Shown here piece by piece: positions 47,961 to 61,294 of a stretch of 64,000 nt of DNA. This stretch comes from Zychaea mexicana (taxonomy: Eukaryota; Mucoromycota; Mucoromycetes; Mucorales; Lichtheimiaceae): positions 248,001 through 312,000 of the forward strand of contig NW_026516685.1 in assembly GCF_025766255.1 (NCBI RefSeq), read 5' to 3'. The notes beneath the pieces were generated by a model that worked only from the letters and a program-made list of their open reading frames with translations, did not search any database and was not told where the DNA came from. A program made the translations under genes and the position numbers. Each line of letters opens with the position of its first letter. Position 1 is the stretch's first letter.

Positions 47961-50900
47961 AGTATGCCAACCATATCAGTGATATGATAACAAGTTAAAA
48001 CATACATTGAGTAACGCATTGAGGATTGCGAAACTGATAGAGCACATACTACATGGTATTTGCTTAGCGCTCAAAAGCCTTTATAGTAAACCATCCGTAA
48101 ATATGACGCCATCGATCTGTTATGCTAGAGAAAGCAAAAGCATTTGTAAATACAACTTTACCCACAACAGTTTTTTTTAAAAAAGATCCCATTTCATTAC
48201 TATCAGAAAATCTAGTTTTGTTTTTACGGCTCCGAGTACACACAATGGTAAGAGTTGTTTAGTAGCGTCAAGACTGATTTATTACATCATTCCGTAAATT
48301 AACAAAAAAAAGCTCCTCTTCAATACTATCTGCTTCCGGAGTAAAAAGCGCGATAAGCTTTGAGAGAGAGACAGAGAGGAAAGTTCACGAATAATCGTCA
48401 TCGCCTAAAATAAGAAAGAAGTTTCGCATAAGTGGTTTTAAAACTACTGAACCTTTCGGAGAGGGCTTGTTCTTCTGAAAGGATCTTTGGCATATGCGTG
48501 TACATTGATCGATATGTACGATTATGACGGGGACATTGCCAAAAGCAAAAATCAGCAATATCTTAATGACCTGTCCTTTCCGCAAAAGACAAGTATTCCC
48601 TAACCGATCCCACCCCGACCCTTGAGTCTGTGAGGAAATGCGTGCTACAGATTGTTCGCGATGAACTTACTTTTAGGGGAGGGGCTCGAACGTTCTTGTT
48701 TGGCACAAGGGGGGACGAGAAAAGAAAACATGATCGTCATTATTACCACCACTACATCTGCCGCGTCCCACGTTTTCTCACATCAGAGTTACTAAATTCA
48801 GCGTATATTACGTATGAAAAATGTGCTGATGCTAAAGTCGAACTTTTATAGTAATCACTTTCTCTCTCTTTATCAATTGGTTTTTGCATTGTTGTTTACA
48901 AAAATTCACTAGCAGTAGTAAGCAGTAGGTAGACTTGAAACCATAATGATACTGACGCACTCAATGAATTCTAGCTATTAGTAAGCTCTCTGACGTATAT
49001 TTTCCAAGTTAAGATATGACATCTGCCTCAGACTATCAGGCTGTCCAGTGTGTCGCGTATTATGTACACTGAACTTCTGAAAATGATGTCATAGCGGATA
49101 TAATAAGGTAGGCAAGGTTTTTGCTATTAGACCCATGATAGATCAAAGAACACAGGAAGTATTATTAAGTTAGGCAAATCAAGAGGAGGAATGCTTTATC
49201 AGTATTACATTCAGCACGTAATAATACGAGAATAACTGGCCAAATGGAATGTTGATACATGATAAAAGCTGTGCTCGTCTCTATACATGTTGGTGTGAGC
49301 TATATCAGACAGTAGCATCAAGTTCTTTTTCACCAGTTGAAATCTTTATTCGCGACTGCTACTAATGGCTTACCAAACTGGTCCTTTCAAAAAACTTGGA
49401 ATGATCGTTGGTACTGATGCTAGACGAACTTAAAAAAAAAAGATAAAGTACTGTCAGCAAGCATATAAAAATCATCAAGAAGAGCGGGCGGCCACTCGAT
49501 TATTGATCTGTATGCTTAACTTTTCTTTTCATTGGTCTCTCTCAATTGCATTTGCCAACAAGCGAAAGCATGGGGCTTCTTTCTTCTCGCAAGCATACTG
49601 CCGTCAACATGTACATCAATACAGTACGTCAGACTTGATTTCTCTCACATGAAAGATCCAGCTGGCAGTAACTGCTCAGTAACAACAATAAAAATGAAAG
49701 GTTTTTTCCGCAAAGCTAACCCTTTAAAGATCCTGCATATTACTACTATAAATGTGTTTGACTAGCTAATCTGATGATGATCCAATGCACCTTGGCGTCT
49801 ATCTCTTGACGATATGTCATGCAAACAGAAAAAGAATACGTAATTATGATGTGTATGATTAACTCTCTCGTGTATTGCTATTGAACAGGCTTTTGGCACA
49901 CTATTATCATCCGATTGTCGATCTCTTTTTTCTATCAAGTACATAAATGTAGAATGATGGAGCAGAGCTGCATTAGTTGCTCGTATATCCATGTGCAAAA
50001 AATTTCCTGATGAACCTTTAAAGGTGTGTCTCCTTACTCGTGTAAAAATGAAGAATACGCGTATCCTCATTAGCAACATACATTAGCAGTAAGTAACAAT
50101 GACTGGAGTACTTTTGGCGAGAGCGAAAGGTGGGTATAAAGACCAACCGCTGCTCTATATCAGCATGTAATGTTAAATGAAGCAAAACTCATCAAATTTG
50201 TTTGCTTTCTATGGTTAGTTAATTATTTATACAATGTGTCGTTTAAATGATATATTAGTAAACTTATGATATACGGTAGTATGAAACTTGTTGTTATGTT
50301 GTATTTATGAGACATCTTCATCATTACCATCGTCATCTAATAAGTTTGATATATTCTCCGTTAGTAAAGACTTTTACTAACTTAACTATGACAGATAGAG
50401 AAAGTAAAATAAATACTCTCAGAGGACCATGACGATGTACAACATAATATCTATGATGAGATCCACAATCTGCTTGTGCTTCCTTTTCATTATGTAGGCA
50501 CTACAACAACAACACCGGTGCTAGACTACTGTATATCGATTAAATACATGACAATGGCGACCACTAAGGAATGACTTTGCCGGTCAGTAATTGGCGTTCT
50601 CCCCTCCTTTTTTTTCAAAATGGAAACTAATATAACTTTCCGTGTGCGTGGGACATGTCGGACACTTGACCCGAGCCAACTTTGGTATCAACTAGTCCTT
50701 CCAGTCGTTGACTGAAAAGATTGTTTTGCAAACTATATTCATATACCACCATGGTTGTTGCTAGCAATACTACCTAGAGTATGATACAAAGTACATACTA
50801 TTTGCTGAAGGATCCTTTGACTGCAATACTGTGTGTGGACTTTTTTTTTCTACCAGGAAACTTGACCCCAACCCCTTCATATATACCATCACTGTAGTTC

Positions 50901-53900
50901 ATGTAAAAGGCAGCGAGAGGGGGGACTCCTTGCTACAGTGCCAAGCTCTCTTATTGTTTCATTTGAAGATATAGATATATTGCTACTAAGATGGCTCATC
51001 ATTTTTTCAGTTGCATGCATGATACTTGTAAAGTAGATTGAACTAACATTTTGTCGTTCTGTGCATTGTTAAATCATCTTTCCTATTATTTCTTGTTACT
51101 TTGCGCCCATGACGACTATACTGATACAGAGATGCTGTGTTGCGTTGTGTAAGCGTGCGTGTTTGTAAGTATACTTAATATGGTAAAAGTGCGAAAGGTA
51201 TTAGTATATTAAGTTTTAGTGGAAGGATTATGACTGTACTGTTGTTGTTGTTTAGCACCTCCTTTTTTTTCGTTAGCCGCGTAATACTGTAGTTGCTGCA
51301 GTAAACAGTCTTGATATCGAAAGATCACCGTGCACATGATGATGGTAGTACTGTTTACATTTTCTCTTTTTTTCTGGGTTACTCGTACCCAACCCCTGGT
51401 ACAACAACGCCAATCTAGAAGACATGGACGAACTGATCACAAAACACTTAAATGACAATGGAGTCCGGTGGACGGGAATATTATCAGTTAAGATTACATT
51501 TACTTTTTATGGATCAAAGAACAATATCAGCACATGAGTTCGACGCATTTTCCTTCCCTCGTATTGAGTCAACAAGACGACCATCATAAATGGGAAAAAG
51601 AGAAGCCAGCTTATTAATCGTTGTTGTGTGGGCGCTTGTTGTGACATACGCTGCGCTAAACTATCTTTTAATTCTACCGTTATTGTTTATGGTTGCTATC
51701 TTTGTCGACGGCGTTTCTCTCTCTCTCTTTGCGTTTATCGATTAAACGATTAAAATTTACGATCTATTACTGAAAAGAGGGTACAATGCCATCTTTATTT
51801 TCGGGAAAGCGATAACAAACAAATGACAACCGCTATTGACTCCTGGTTGTATACCCAGGATGCGATATGCAACGAGTGAACAAGACTGTAAAGTTCTTAT
51901 TGGCTGGGCGCTCGCTCGTACACGTCGACAAAGTACAGTATCCAAACGAACGGTATATGCAATGAGTATTTTAGGCCGCAATGCTCGTTTGCTATATGCG
52001 CATCACAAGGAAAATCATAAAGTATCCCACACTAATCACCATACCCCGGGTCCCCACAGCGCGCCCTCCCAAACGCCCTACCCCCACGCACCAGACACGC
52101 ACTTTTTTAATACGTAGTGTAGCATTTATCCGATAGAAATGATCGAAGCCGATTGCTTGGCCAACATGACAACCATGCATGGTCCACATAAAATTGAAAC
52201 AGGTAGAAAAAAACGAGCTGTGATAAGAGACGAGCGCCGCTTAGATTTCAAGAAGAGCTACTAAAAGTTATTCCAACGCTTTTTTCCCTGCGTGGTCTCC
52301 GCGGCGCGCAGATCGTCATTAGATCCACAGCGGCAAATCCCTTTACTGAACCATCAAAAGAGAAGATTTCATATAGTTCCTGTTTGCTAAGCTCTTGAGC
52401 GTACGCTATGCCGACGATGGTGATGATCTTCTTGTTTCATCGTCACTAGCAACAGTTCTGGATCCAAGCACTAGAAATATTGTTGTTGTTTGAACACGGC
52501 AAAGAAAGGTCTCGAACAATAAGTGCTGTGGCTCACCAGACCGTACTATTCCTTGTTAGGATAAAAAAAAGATCTACGTAAAAAAAAAAAAAAAAAGACA
52601 GAGAGTGTGCAGAATGGCAGAAAAAAAAAAAGTAAAGTTTGACGTTGCATGGCTAAACTATCTTGTTTTGCTGCTCATATGGGTTCCACAAAGAAAATTC
52701 CAAAGGCAACGTTGGGTTGTATAAATTAATTACAATAGCAGACCACAAGAACAGCAAGGGAAGGAAATGGAAGTTTCTCCTATTGGTGCATGGTGTGTGG
52801 GCACTAACACTGTAATAGGGTGGCCACTAGAAGAGACAGAGCGGGAATGAACACACATATGGATGGGTAAACAACAACTTCATCCGCGTTGCCATGGGGA
52901 ACAGGAGGGTGTCGCGGGTGGGTGTGAGAATGTTTGGATGGATTTAGAGAAGGGCAATGGGGGGCACGGACTCACTACAGGTTGCTGCGAAACAACAAAG
53001 GCTATTTCCATCTCCATGGCTTTTGATTGGCTAGACTTCTGAAGGGGGAGAGAGTCTATGGGCGGGTGGATCTTCCTTGAGTTATGGTAACTCGTTTAGG
53101 CATAGCACTAATACACAACAATTGATATGGTACGATAATTAGTTTTCCTCTAAATGTGAAGCGTCACACATGTTATCTTTCTGTGAAATCGTAGAAAGAG
53201 AGAGATTGTAAAGGAGGATGGTAGATAGGCTGTCTCAAGTACGAAAGACGTTCTAATAGCAAGCTTGACGATATAATGTGGGTGGGCGAGTGTCAAAATC
53301 AGTAGAAAATGACGTCATCGTTCCCTTGTCATACGCGAAGATTGACGCCAGCAGTACTGCGACATAAAACAATTTGTATAGTGGCTGCCATTGCCTATTG
53401 GTTAGTAACAATGATCTGAACAACAACAATAATAATAATCTTTGATCACATATAGGATATTGTTATTCGTTTTTGTAGCATACAGCTGTTGTATAGCGGC
53501 GAATATGCAGGGATTGTTCCTTCATTATCGAAAGTAGGAGACACAACGGCACATTGTACGACAAAAACGACGGCAGTTTGGACAACAATGTGACAAAGAG
53601 ATTAGGGGCCCGATTATCGGTTTGAGGAGGATCCCGGATATGTGCGACTTTACAATACATAGCAAACAGCATAAAAAAGGAACTGTGCACCGGAACCGAA
53701 TCAACTCCACAGAAGAAGAAAAACACAACAACAACAACAACAGAGCGTACTTTCTCGGCGCACATGCATAAAGGGAAAGAATCCCACTCATGTACTGTCC
53801 ACCTGCAACCACATTTAGATGTGTCCCCCACCCACCCCCCCTCTCTTTCTCCAAACTAAAAACCGCTTAGTCTTTTCCCTTTCAGCTTCGAGTCGCATTT

Positions 53901-54447
53901 AGTGCTTGGTTCACATGCGATATATAAATTCAATCTCGATAAACAATACGGTGACCAGCAGCAAGAACCCACCGATTGCATTATTTCTGTTGCCATCCGA
54001 GAAGCAAGGGTTGGCTGGGGGAGGTATGAAGAAAAAGGACAGCAGATGTTTTCTTGGCAGCACACGTCTTTCTCGTTCACTTCCCGTTCAAGATAGCATG
54101 GGAGGAGGAGGCTAAGATTCAGACATCAAGAGAGGAAAAAAAAAAAACCAGGCACGCACTAGTGCTCAACAAATCACCGACACTTGATCGATCGCGATCC
54201 CGTCCAAATTAAGAAAAAGCCGACTTTTGCTGTTTTTAGCACGATCTCGATTTTCTTTTGGCCTAAACCCGATCATCACCAGCAGCAGCAGCAGCAAACG
54301 AGCGTTTTTTTTTGTATCATATGTGTTTGTGTTTATAACGCAATCTTAAAAAAAGCAGAAAATGATGGATCAAATAAAAAAAAAACAGTATTACACTAGC
54401 AGAATATAAAGCATGATACTGTTGTGAAGTAACAGTCTGGCAGTGTG
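47961..54447. other. Gene-poor stretch of about 6.5 kb
   Basis: No recognisable protein gene, RNA gene or complete mobile element. Frames are short and without family motifs. Poly-A runs occur near 52570-52635, a (CAA)n run near 53728-53745, and GA-rich runs at 48360-48380. It also serves as the distal 3' flank of the forkhead gene. Confidence 0.5.
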
Positions 54448-56055
54448 TCAGTTGATGATGTTGTTGACACGCATAAGAGAAGGGTTCATCAAAGGGTTTT
54501 CGCTCGGATGAGGATGATGGTGCGTAAGATCGAATTTAAGTGCGTTGTTGTTGTTGTTGTTGTTGCTTGCTGTCGCATTCGTGTTAGTAGTAATAGTAGT
54601 AGTGCTGCTATTATTCGCTTGCGAAGAAGGCAGCATGGGGGTGCTCATGCTGCTCGATGTGGTAGAGCCAGGTGACATGGAGTCTCGGACCGAGCTCGTC
54701 TTTGTCGTGTTTGTATTAAATGACGAAGACAGGGCCGACAAGGGGCGCTTCATGCGTGTCAGAAACGACCTGTCACTTTCATCGGCTGCTGTGTACATGC
54801 GCGTGGCAGCAGCACTAGCGACATCATCCTGCTGATCATCGCCATTAGCGTTGTTTGTTGTTGTTGTTGTTGGGGGAGGAGGCGGAGGCGGTGCCACCAA
54901 GTTATCAAAGTCGAAATCCACGTCCACAGGATGTTGTTGTTGCTGCTGCTGCTGCGTGGCGAGGTCAAAGTCCCTGCTGTTACCGCTGTTGCTGCTGCTG
55001 TATGAAGGCCGTGGTTGATGCCGTTGTCGCTGCTCTTCCAAGGTTTGTTGCTGTTGCCAGTATTCCAGATTGCCCAAAAAACCCGAGTCAATGATTTGTC
55101 GGCCAAAGTTTGTATGGCTCAGCTTATCAATGTCGACGGCCCAGTAGCCGCCTTTGCTGCCCTTGTTGCGATGACCGTCCTGCTGGGTCCGCGGAAGTTT
55201 CATAAAGCATCTGTTTAATGAAAGATTGTGTCGTATGGTATTCTAAAATTTTATTTTTTTGCGCTCTGGTGGTATGAGTTATACAAGGTCATTTAGGACG
55301 ACACAAAAAAAAAAAAAAAGACCCGAAGAGTGGAGATGCTAAATCACACAAACCTGCCAACCGGTTTCGTTAGCCTCGTACAAGTTGGGATAGCGGGTTT
55401 GGATCCACTCGTATATTTCCCGAAGCGTTAGGCGTTGCTCGGGCGACGTTAAGATGGCCTGTGCAATCAATGACGCATAGGAATGAGGCGGGCGTCTTCG
55501 CTTGCGCACGGGCCGGCTCATGATATATTGCTGTTGTTGCGGCTGAGGCTGCGGCTGCTGCTGTTGTTGTTGTTGTGGTGGCTGTGGTTCCATCATGTTT
55601 GGCTGCAGATATCCGTGCGAATAGTTAGGATAGTAGTACTGGGCAGAATGTGTATTGCCTTGTGGATGCGGTAAAGGTGCTTGCGAGGGCATGTGGTATT
55701 GCTGCTGCTGGTGTTGCTGGAGATAAGGTGGAGGAGGATGCTGGCGTACACGAAAACCTGCATTGTTGTTGTTGTTGTTGCTATTATTGTTTGTTCCAGC
55801 AGCAGCAGCAGCAGCAGCAGCAGCCGCTGCAGCCGTCGAGGCTGCATAGTACGGTGAAAAGTTGGCTTGTTGCTGATGATGATGATGATGGTGTTGCTGT
55901 TGCTGCTGCAAGGTGGACGCATCGATGGGTGGCTGTTGCTGGTGATGATGCTGGTGGATATAGTGCTCCGTCTTCCAAGCGGGAGGAAAGACTTTGCCAT
56001 CTTTAGGAATCGCATTGACGGCGACATGAGTGACTGAGGTGGCCTGTTGTGCCAT
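54448..56055 (-). CDS. Forkhead transcription factor
   Basis: Nuclear DNA-binding regulator of 498 residues from two exons, 56055-55354 and 55242-54448. The start at 56055 (MAQQATSVTHVAV) precedes a low-complexity N-terminus with poly-Q, poly-H, an about 14-residue alanine run and poly-N. The forkhead domain begins with RKRRRPPHSYASLIAQAILTSPEQRLTLREIYEWIQTRYPNLYEANETGWQ; the 111-nt intron falls in helix 3, and exon 2 resumes NTIRHNLSLNRCFMKLPR...GGYW, so the recognition helix is split by the intron but complete. The C-terminus holds poly-Q, poly-P, T/N-rich and S-rich tracts. The target genes and fungal orthologue are not identifiable by eye. It is divergent to the bZIP gene. Confidence 0.92.
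54543..55970 (-). repeat. Cluster of trinucleotide microsatellites in the forkhead coding sequence
   Basis: Several triplet runs encode homopolymers within the forkhead protein: GTT (Asn) at about 54543-54565, GTT/GGC-type runs for Thr and Pro at 54855-54900, CTG/TTG (Gln) at 54934-54955 and 55555-55580, GTT (Asn) at 55763-55790, AGC-type runs (Ala) at 55797-55835, and GAT (His) at 55873-55890. Confidence 0.85.
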
Positions 56056-57059
56056 GATTTTTTCCCGTCTGATGGATCGCACAGCCGTATTAAGTTTAGC
56101 ACCCTTTTCCTGCAGGCATATACTCCCCCCCCCTCTTTCCCCGATCCCCAAATGACGCACTTACCCGCAAGTTCCGATAATAGAGCACCTAATGTGAGAA
56201 AGAAAGAAAGAAAGAAAAGGAGGATAGAGAATAGCACGGATGCGTAATGAGATGGAAAAAAAGAACAGGAAGCGCACAACAGCAGCTTTCACGGCGATAT
56301 TTATATGTGCTCTCCCCAATTCAAAGGTTCTTTTTTAAACGGAAATTATGTTGGAGCTCCCAGCATGAGCGGTGGCACCATCCAGCGTCGTCGGCTCATA
56401 TACAGTCAATGTCAGTCAGTTGTGCAATTACTACTGCTACTACTACTACTACTATTCGTATATTACCGCTACTGATATAACTAGTGCTGCTACTGGTAGT
56501 AGTAGTAGCAGTAGCAGCAAGTGCTGGGGAACCAATAGCAAAGCGAGTAAACTACTGAGCAGTAACAGCTCGGCCCGGGGGGGGGAAATATCTTTTTTTT
56601 TGTTTTGCGCCTAAAAATTCAGTGAAACGTACACCGTGCGTTCGTTTTCTTGTGCGACTGCGCCCATTGGATGGGGAACGGGGGGGGGTGGAAGGGAAGG
56701 TGCAGGTTGAGCTGTCATGATATCAGCACAGGTCCATAAAAGGAAATGCTCGATTTCTCCCCCTTTCCCGCATTATTTTCTTATAGGCATTTCACACACG
56801 AAGCCAATTACATCATGGGGATCACCAGAAATCCTTCGCTGGCAAACCCCCACCGCCCAAGAGACCGCACCCACCCTCACCCCCCCCCCACCCACACCTT
56901 GAAATCCCGCCTATATAAAGAGCAACAGCAGTCCCCGGTATTTTTCCTCTCTGCTTTCTCCTTTGTTGTTGGCTGACACACAGGATCGTCATCATCCATC
57001 ATCCATCATTCACACTCCCATTGCACTCTCCTTACACTTACTCTGAATACCAGGACATC
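56056..57059. promoter_or_regulatory. Divergent promoter region between forkhead and bZIP genes
   Basis: About 1 kb with no coding sequence recognised. Contains TAC/TAG triplet runs (56430-56520), G-runs (56574-56585, 56682-56690) and C-runs (56880-56890). A TATA box, CTATATAAAG at 56911-56920, lies about 140 bp before the bZIP start codon and is the best core promoter candidate. Confidence 0.55.
56911..56920 (+). promoter_or_regulatory. TATA box of the bZIP gene
   Basis: CTATATAAAG is a consensus TATA element about 140 bp upstream of the start codon at 57060, with a pyrimidine-rich leader between. Position and sequence fit a core promoter; transcription start was not seen directly. Confidence 0.6.
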
Positions 57060-58196
57060 ATGAATACAGGTAAAGAAACGAGAGAGAGAGAGAAGAGCCC
57101 AAAGAGAAATCCTCCGTTCAGACCACAACCGAACAGACGGGCCCAACTAAACTCTCCGCACTGCTGTACACTTGTTATTTACAGAACAACCATTGGCCAC
57201 TCCCACCCGCTTCATCTTGGAATGCTCTACTGCCACCGGTGGATATCCCTTCCCGTCTGTCGTGGACGATCCCTTCAATCGCTGCATCCCTTTGACTCCG
57301 CCCTTGTCTCACCAGACCACATCGCAGCAGCAGCATCACCAGCAGCAGCAGCAGCAACAACAACAACAACAACAACACGTCTTTGCTGCACCGCAGCCCA
57401 TCTTCACTGGCGCCGCCTCTTACTACCCTGCTCCCGCAGTTGCACCTGTTAAGCAGCCGCCGACTCCTCCACCTCCAACCTCCTACGGTCAGCCGGCCGC
57501 TATTCCCACCGAGGCATTGTTCCCGCATGCCGACCCTTCTGTCATGCCGACGACGCACAGCGCCCGTCACCAGCAACAACATCCTCATCATCAACAAGCA
57601 CAACAGGAGCAACACCAGCAACACCAGCACCAGCAGCTGGCTCTGCCTCCGTCTCCAACCAAATCGACAGCAGGCCGAAAGCGCCGGGCATCATCACAAC
57701 ACGAAGACGAGGAAGACGATGAACAGCGCAAGAAGCTGCTTGAACGCAACAGAGTGGCCGCTTCAAAGTGCCGTCAAAAGAAGAAAAAGTGGATGCATGA
57801 ACTCGAGGTCCGCTCTGAACACGTTGCAACCCGCAACAAAGAGCTGCACGATCTCTTGAGCCAGCTCCGTGAGGAGAGCATGTTCTTGCGCAACCAGCTG
57901 CTGACGCACAGCGACTGCAACTGCACCATGGTGGTAAGATTCCCTTCTTCTTCTTCTTCTTTGTTCTTGTCCGTGTGTCTGTCCCGTTCGCTCTAATTAA
58001 TCTCTCTTCCTCGTGTTTTCTCTAGCAAACATACCTGCGACGATCATCTGCACGCCTGTCATCCGGCGCTTACGGCCACCCTACCGCTGCTGCTGCAGAT
58101 GCTGTGGCCGAGCTGATGACGAACAGCCCCACGACGCCTCCATCGTCAATGTCGCGCTCGTCGTCTCCGCAACAATCCTCCCCAGAAACCTTCTAA
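57060..58196 (+). CDS. ATF/CREB-type bZIP transcription factor
   Basis: Nuclear regulator of 309 residues. Exon 1 is only ten bases (57060-57069, ATGAATACAG); exon 2 is 57185-57933 and exon 3 58026-58196, all in frame. The N-terminal half is P/Q/H-rich with a glutamine run of about 14. The basic region KLLERNRVAASKCRQKKKKWMHELE carries the NxxAAxxCR signature, followed by a leucine zipper and, after it, SDCNCTMV-QTYLRRS, as in Atf1/ATF2-like proteins. The C-terminus is S/T/P-rich (SPTTPPSSMSRSSSPQQSS), with possible Ser/Thr-Pro phosphosites. By family analogy it may answer stress MAP-kinase signals; that is inference. An AATAAA signal lies at about 58434. Confidence 0.92.
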
Positions 58197-60100
58197 CTTC
58201 TTGCACACTTTTCCCCCACGATACCTCTTTCATCTTGCACATACAAACCTCTTTGCTTGCTTTCTCTTCGTTATTGTCACATGCTTGCGCCCACTCCATC
58301 TGCCCCCCATGTATAGTCATTCTCTCTCTCTCTCTCTCTCAGTCTTTTTGATATCTCGTGTAGCGCGTAGTATAACTCATCTGTACGCCTTCTACTCCCT
58401 TGCTGCTTGCTGCAATCCATGTACATATGTCTGAAAATAAAAACTGTGCATAATTTTCCTTTTTCTTCTCATAGTCCCAGCTGACTTTAGATCGATTACG
58501 TCAAATACACCCCGATGGCACCACAACCCCAAGAGGGCTATCGTATATCTTTTTTCTTTTTTTGTTTCGCCGCGTCAAGTCGATGACTTGATTGTCGCCA
58601 TTTTCGAAGGTTCTCGATCAGCCGGAGCATAGCGTACATGGAAAAACCGACTTTCTAGGTTTTTCTCATTTTCTCGTTTTCTGGTACGCATTACCCGTTA
58701 AAAGTAATTCTCCCAGCCCGCACCTCCCCCACCCCCACACATAACATTTTCTAGTGTAACCTTGCCGAAAAGTCGGTCGCCATGGATCCTTACAGAAAAA
58801 AAATATTGGGTAGTCAACATCCCGAAACCAAATGCACGATATTCAACACGTGGGTGGGTCGGCAGAAGAACAGTAAGGCACGTCCCCCATCCCAAGTTTT
58901 TCCACGATCCCTTTTCCAGTCCACTTTACAATGTGCGGGCGGCGTTTACTATATTTGCTTCGTAGTACTGGTCGATACGCGGCTAATTATAATGGAGCAA
59001 TTAGAATTCGAATGGAAGTAAGAGCCGTTTGCTCCTAAAAAAAGCGATAGCCAGGGTCGAGATGGACCACAAGGAAGGTAACAGCAATAACTCCACGTTA
59101 TCATAGTTATATTTTTGCTTTTTCTGATGAAAGCATACCCATTAGTTACAAGCACCACGATAGTTGACACCACATGTCATATGGAACGTTGTAGAAAAGA
59201 TACGCTATATTTAGCTTGCGGGCATTTCCTTATTTGACCACGCCATGCAGCTACTACTTTATAACAACCTGCCTACTACCAAATACTACTACCTGCTACT
59301 GCTGCTGGTAGTAGGTGCTGTATGTCCCGTATACTGTAGTAGATCGAGATTTAGTACATGACCCACTTTTTGGTAATCACTTGTTTGTCTCTCTACATAA
59401 TTCCTGCTGAGCCATTTCAAAAATAGTGTAAAAAAGGCATTTGTGCTGCATTTGATGACAGGCCAAGTAACATTTTATTCGTCGTTATTGCATGATTTAT
59501 GGCTGCTTTATAGAGAACAACAACTTTTTGCTTTAAAAAGATAGCTACCACAATATCAAGATCTACAAAAGAAGGCCTTCTCTTTTCTTGTGTTCGCCTA
59601 TCTATTTTTGAATTGCGATAGCCTGAAATAACAAGCAACAACTCAATAATCTGCACGATTGTTTTTGTAAGCTGTTTAAGATATTACAGAGTACAATTGT
59701 ATACTGCTTTAATTTTTCTATCGTTAGTTACATGAACGTTTATAGTGTTGGTTCCAATTAGAAGCGGCGGGCATATAATAATTGATATTGTTTGGCTATC
59801 ATAGATATCCAATAGTGTATAGTATCATAGCATAAAACAAGGCATCACATTACTGGGAGTCACCTGGTTATATCTCAGGAACGATTGTACTTCTAGTAAA
59901 CCGAGAACAACCGAGCAAGCCCTCGGCAGCATATCTCTACCTTTTATCTCTATATGCATTTACCAACGAAGCGTGGTAGTATCATAGAAATGCAGCTCAA
60001 AAAAACTAAACATCGTTAGCTAATGTACCATTCAACATGATGCATAATCATCATAAGCTGCTTTTTGCATGTTCCGCAAATATCGAATATTTACCAAATA
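58197..60100. other. Gene-free region downstream of the bZIP gene
   Basis: No gene recognised. Contains a (CT)n microsatellite at 58321-58342 in the bZIP 3' region and a perfect 9-bp inverted repeat (CCTACTACC...GGTAGTAGG) near 59270-59315. Confidence 0.5.
58321..58342 (+). repeat. (CT)n microsatellite
   Basis: About eleven uninterrupted CT dinucleotides in the likely 3' untranslated region of the bZIP gene. Confidence 0.9.
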
Positions 60101-60115
60101 CTAGCGGTCCTTCCT

Positions 60116-60177
60116 CGCTTCGCTCGGATGAATGAGCCCCTCCGCTTCGCTCGGATGAATGAGCCCCTCCGCTTCGC
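60116..60177 (+). repeat. 27-bp tandem repeat, two copies and a partial third
   Basis: A GC-rich unit beginning CGCTTCGCTCGGATGAATGA repeats at 60116 and 60143, with a partial copy from 60170. It sits directly next to the CTAG end of the Helitron relic and stands out from the AT-rich surroundings. Confidence 0.85.
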
Positions 60178-60448
60178 TCCGTGTCATTCAACGGAAACGC
60201 GTCGCAAGGGGGTTCCCCCCTTGACCCCCAAGTGAGGGGCAAGTCCCCCAAATCCCCCTGTCAAGCGAGGTTGGATCAATGTTTTGGTATTAGATGCTTA
60301 TTGTCTGTTTTCAAAATCAAAAGCAAGATCATTGTGCAGTGACAAGTAGCCTATCATAGAAAGTCGTCAAAATTGGATACTTAACTATCTCCAGTTTAAA
60401 ATGCAATGCGAAAAGAAGTGTTGACAAAGATGATGTAGTGATATTGAT

Positions 60449-60575
60449 AAAAAGAGAATAGGCGAGAAAAAAAGAAAATAGGCAATATAAAAAAAGAGAA
60501 TAGGCAATATAAAAAAAGAGAATAGGCGATGTAGAAAAAGAGAATGGGCGATGTAAAAATAGAGTAGGTGACAAA
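60449..60575 (+). repeat. 22-bp tandem repeat, about six copies
   Basis: A purine-rich unit of the type AAAAAAAGAGAATAGGCRAT is repeated about six times with a 20-22 bp period and increasing divergence to the right. It lies just past the helicase stop codon, inside the presumed Helitron. Confidence 0.85.
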
Positions 60576-60580
60576 AAGAA

Positions 60581-61294
60581 TTAGAGAAGAACTTCATGGA
60601 AAACAACATTTCTTGTGCTTTGGCCTTGCTGACCCGCGATACTCGAGTTCTCGGGATCTAACATGATTCTGATGGATGAAGGGGTGCGGACGCGCGACAT
60701 GGCTACATAGAGTAGACCATGCGTGAACGGAGGTTCAGGCAAGTAGAGGCCGACAGTGTTGAAAGTTTGACCCTGTGCCTTATTGATGGTCATAGCGAAT
60801 GCCAGGCGAACAGGGAATTGGGTGCGTTTGAAGAGAATGGGCGAGCGTGTTTGCGATGGTGTGAGTGTTATGCGAGGGATTAAGACAATGTTGCCAGCAT
60901 GAGGTCCAGTGGCTATTTCAGCTTCAAGTACATATCGTTAAAGAGAGCGTACAATCAGCCGTGTCCCGTTGCAGAGACCACTTTGGGTGTGCAAGTTTCT
61001 CAAAAGCATAATTGGGCAACCGACTTTGAGTTTTAGCAAGTGTGGTGGGAGGTCGGATGGATTCATGGAATTGAGCAGCTCTGGTGGGTATGTGATTTGA
61101 TCCTCTGGATCATCCACAGTATCTGCGCTCGGGAATACGTGGATGGTGCCTGGGAAATGGTCGAGTATCAGATCGTTGATCGCTGAAACGTCGACATTTT
61201 TTGGAGTTAGAATGGAGCGACTGATGAGGTAATCGCGATCCACGTGTGGTGCGTCAAGGCTGCCGTGAATGGCTTCGATGAGTGATTTAAGCAC
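60581..61294 (-). pseudogene. Pif1-like helicase pseudogene (Helitron)
   Basis: Coding remnant of the Helitron helicase with motifs for helicase segments IV-VI (TPKN, GCPIMLLRNL, TINKAQGQTF, YVAMSRVR). A single in-frame TAA at 60936-60938 separates two segments in the same frame; otherwise this part is continuous, which suggests recent inactivation. Confidence 0.8.

Noticed and set aside
57175..57630. Long minus-strand frame rich in Leu and Arg
   Set aside because: It is the complement of the glutamine- and proline-coding repeats of the bZIP gene.
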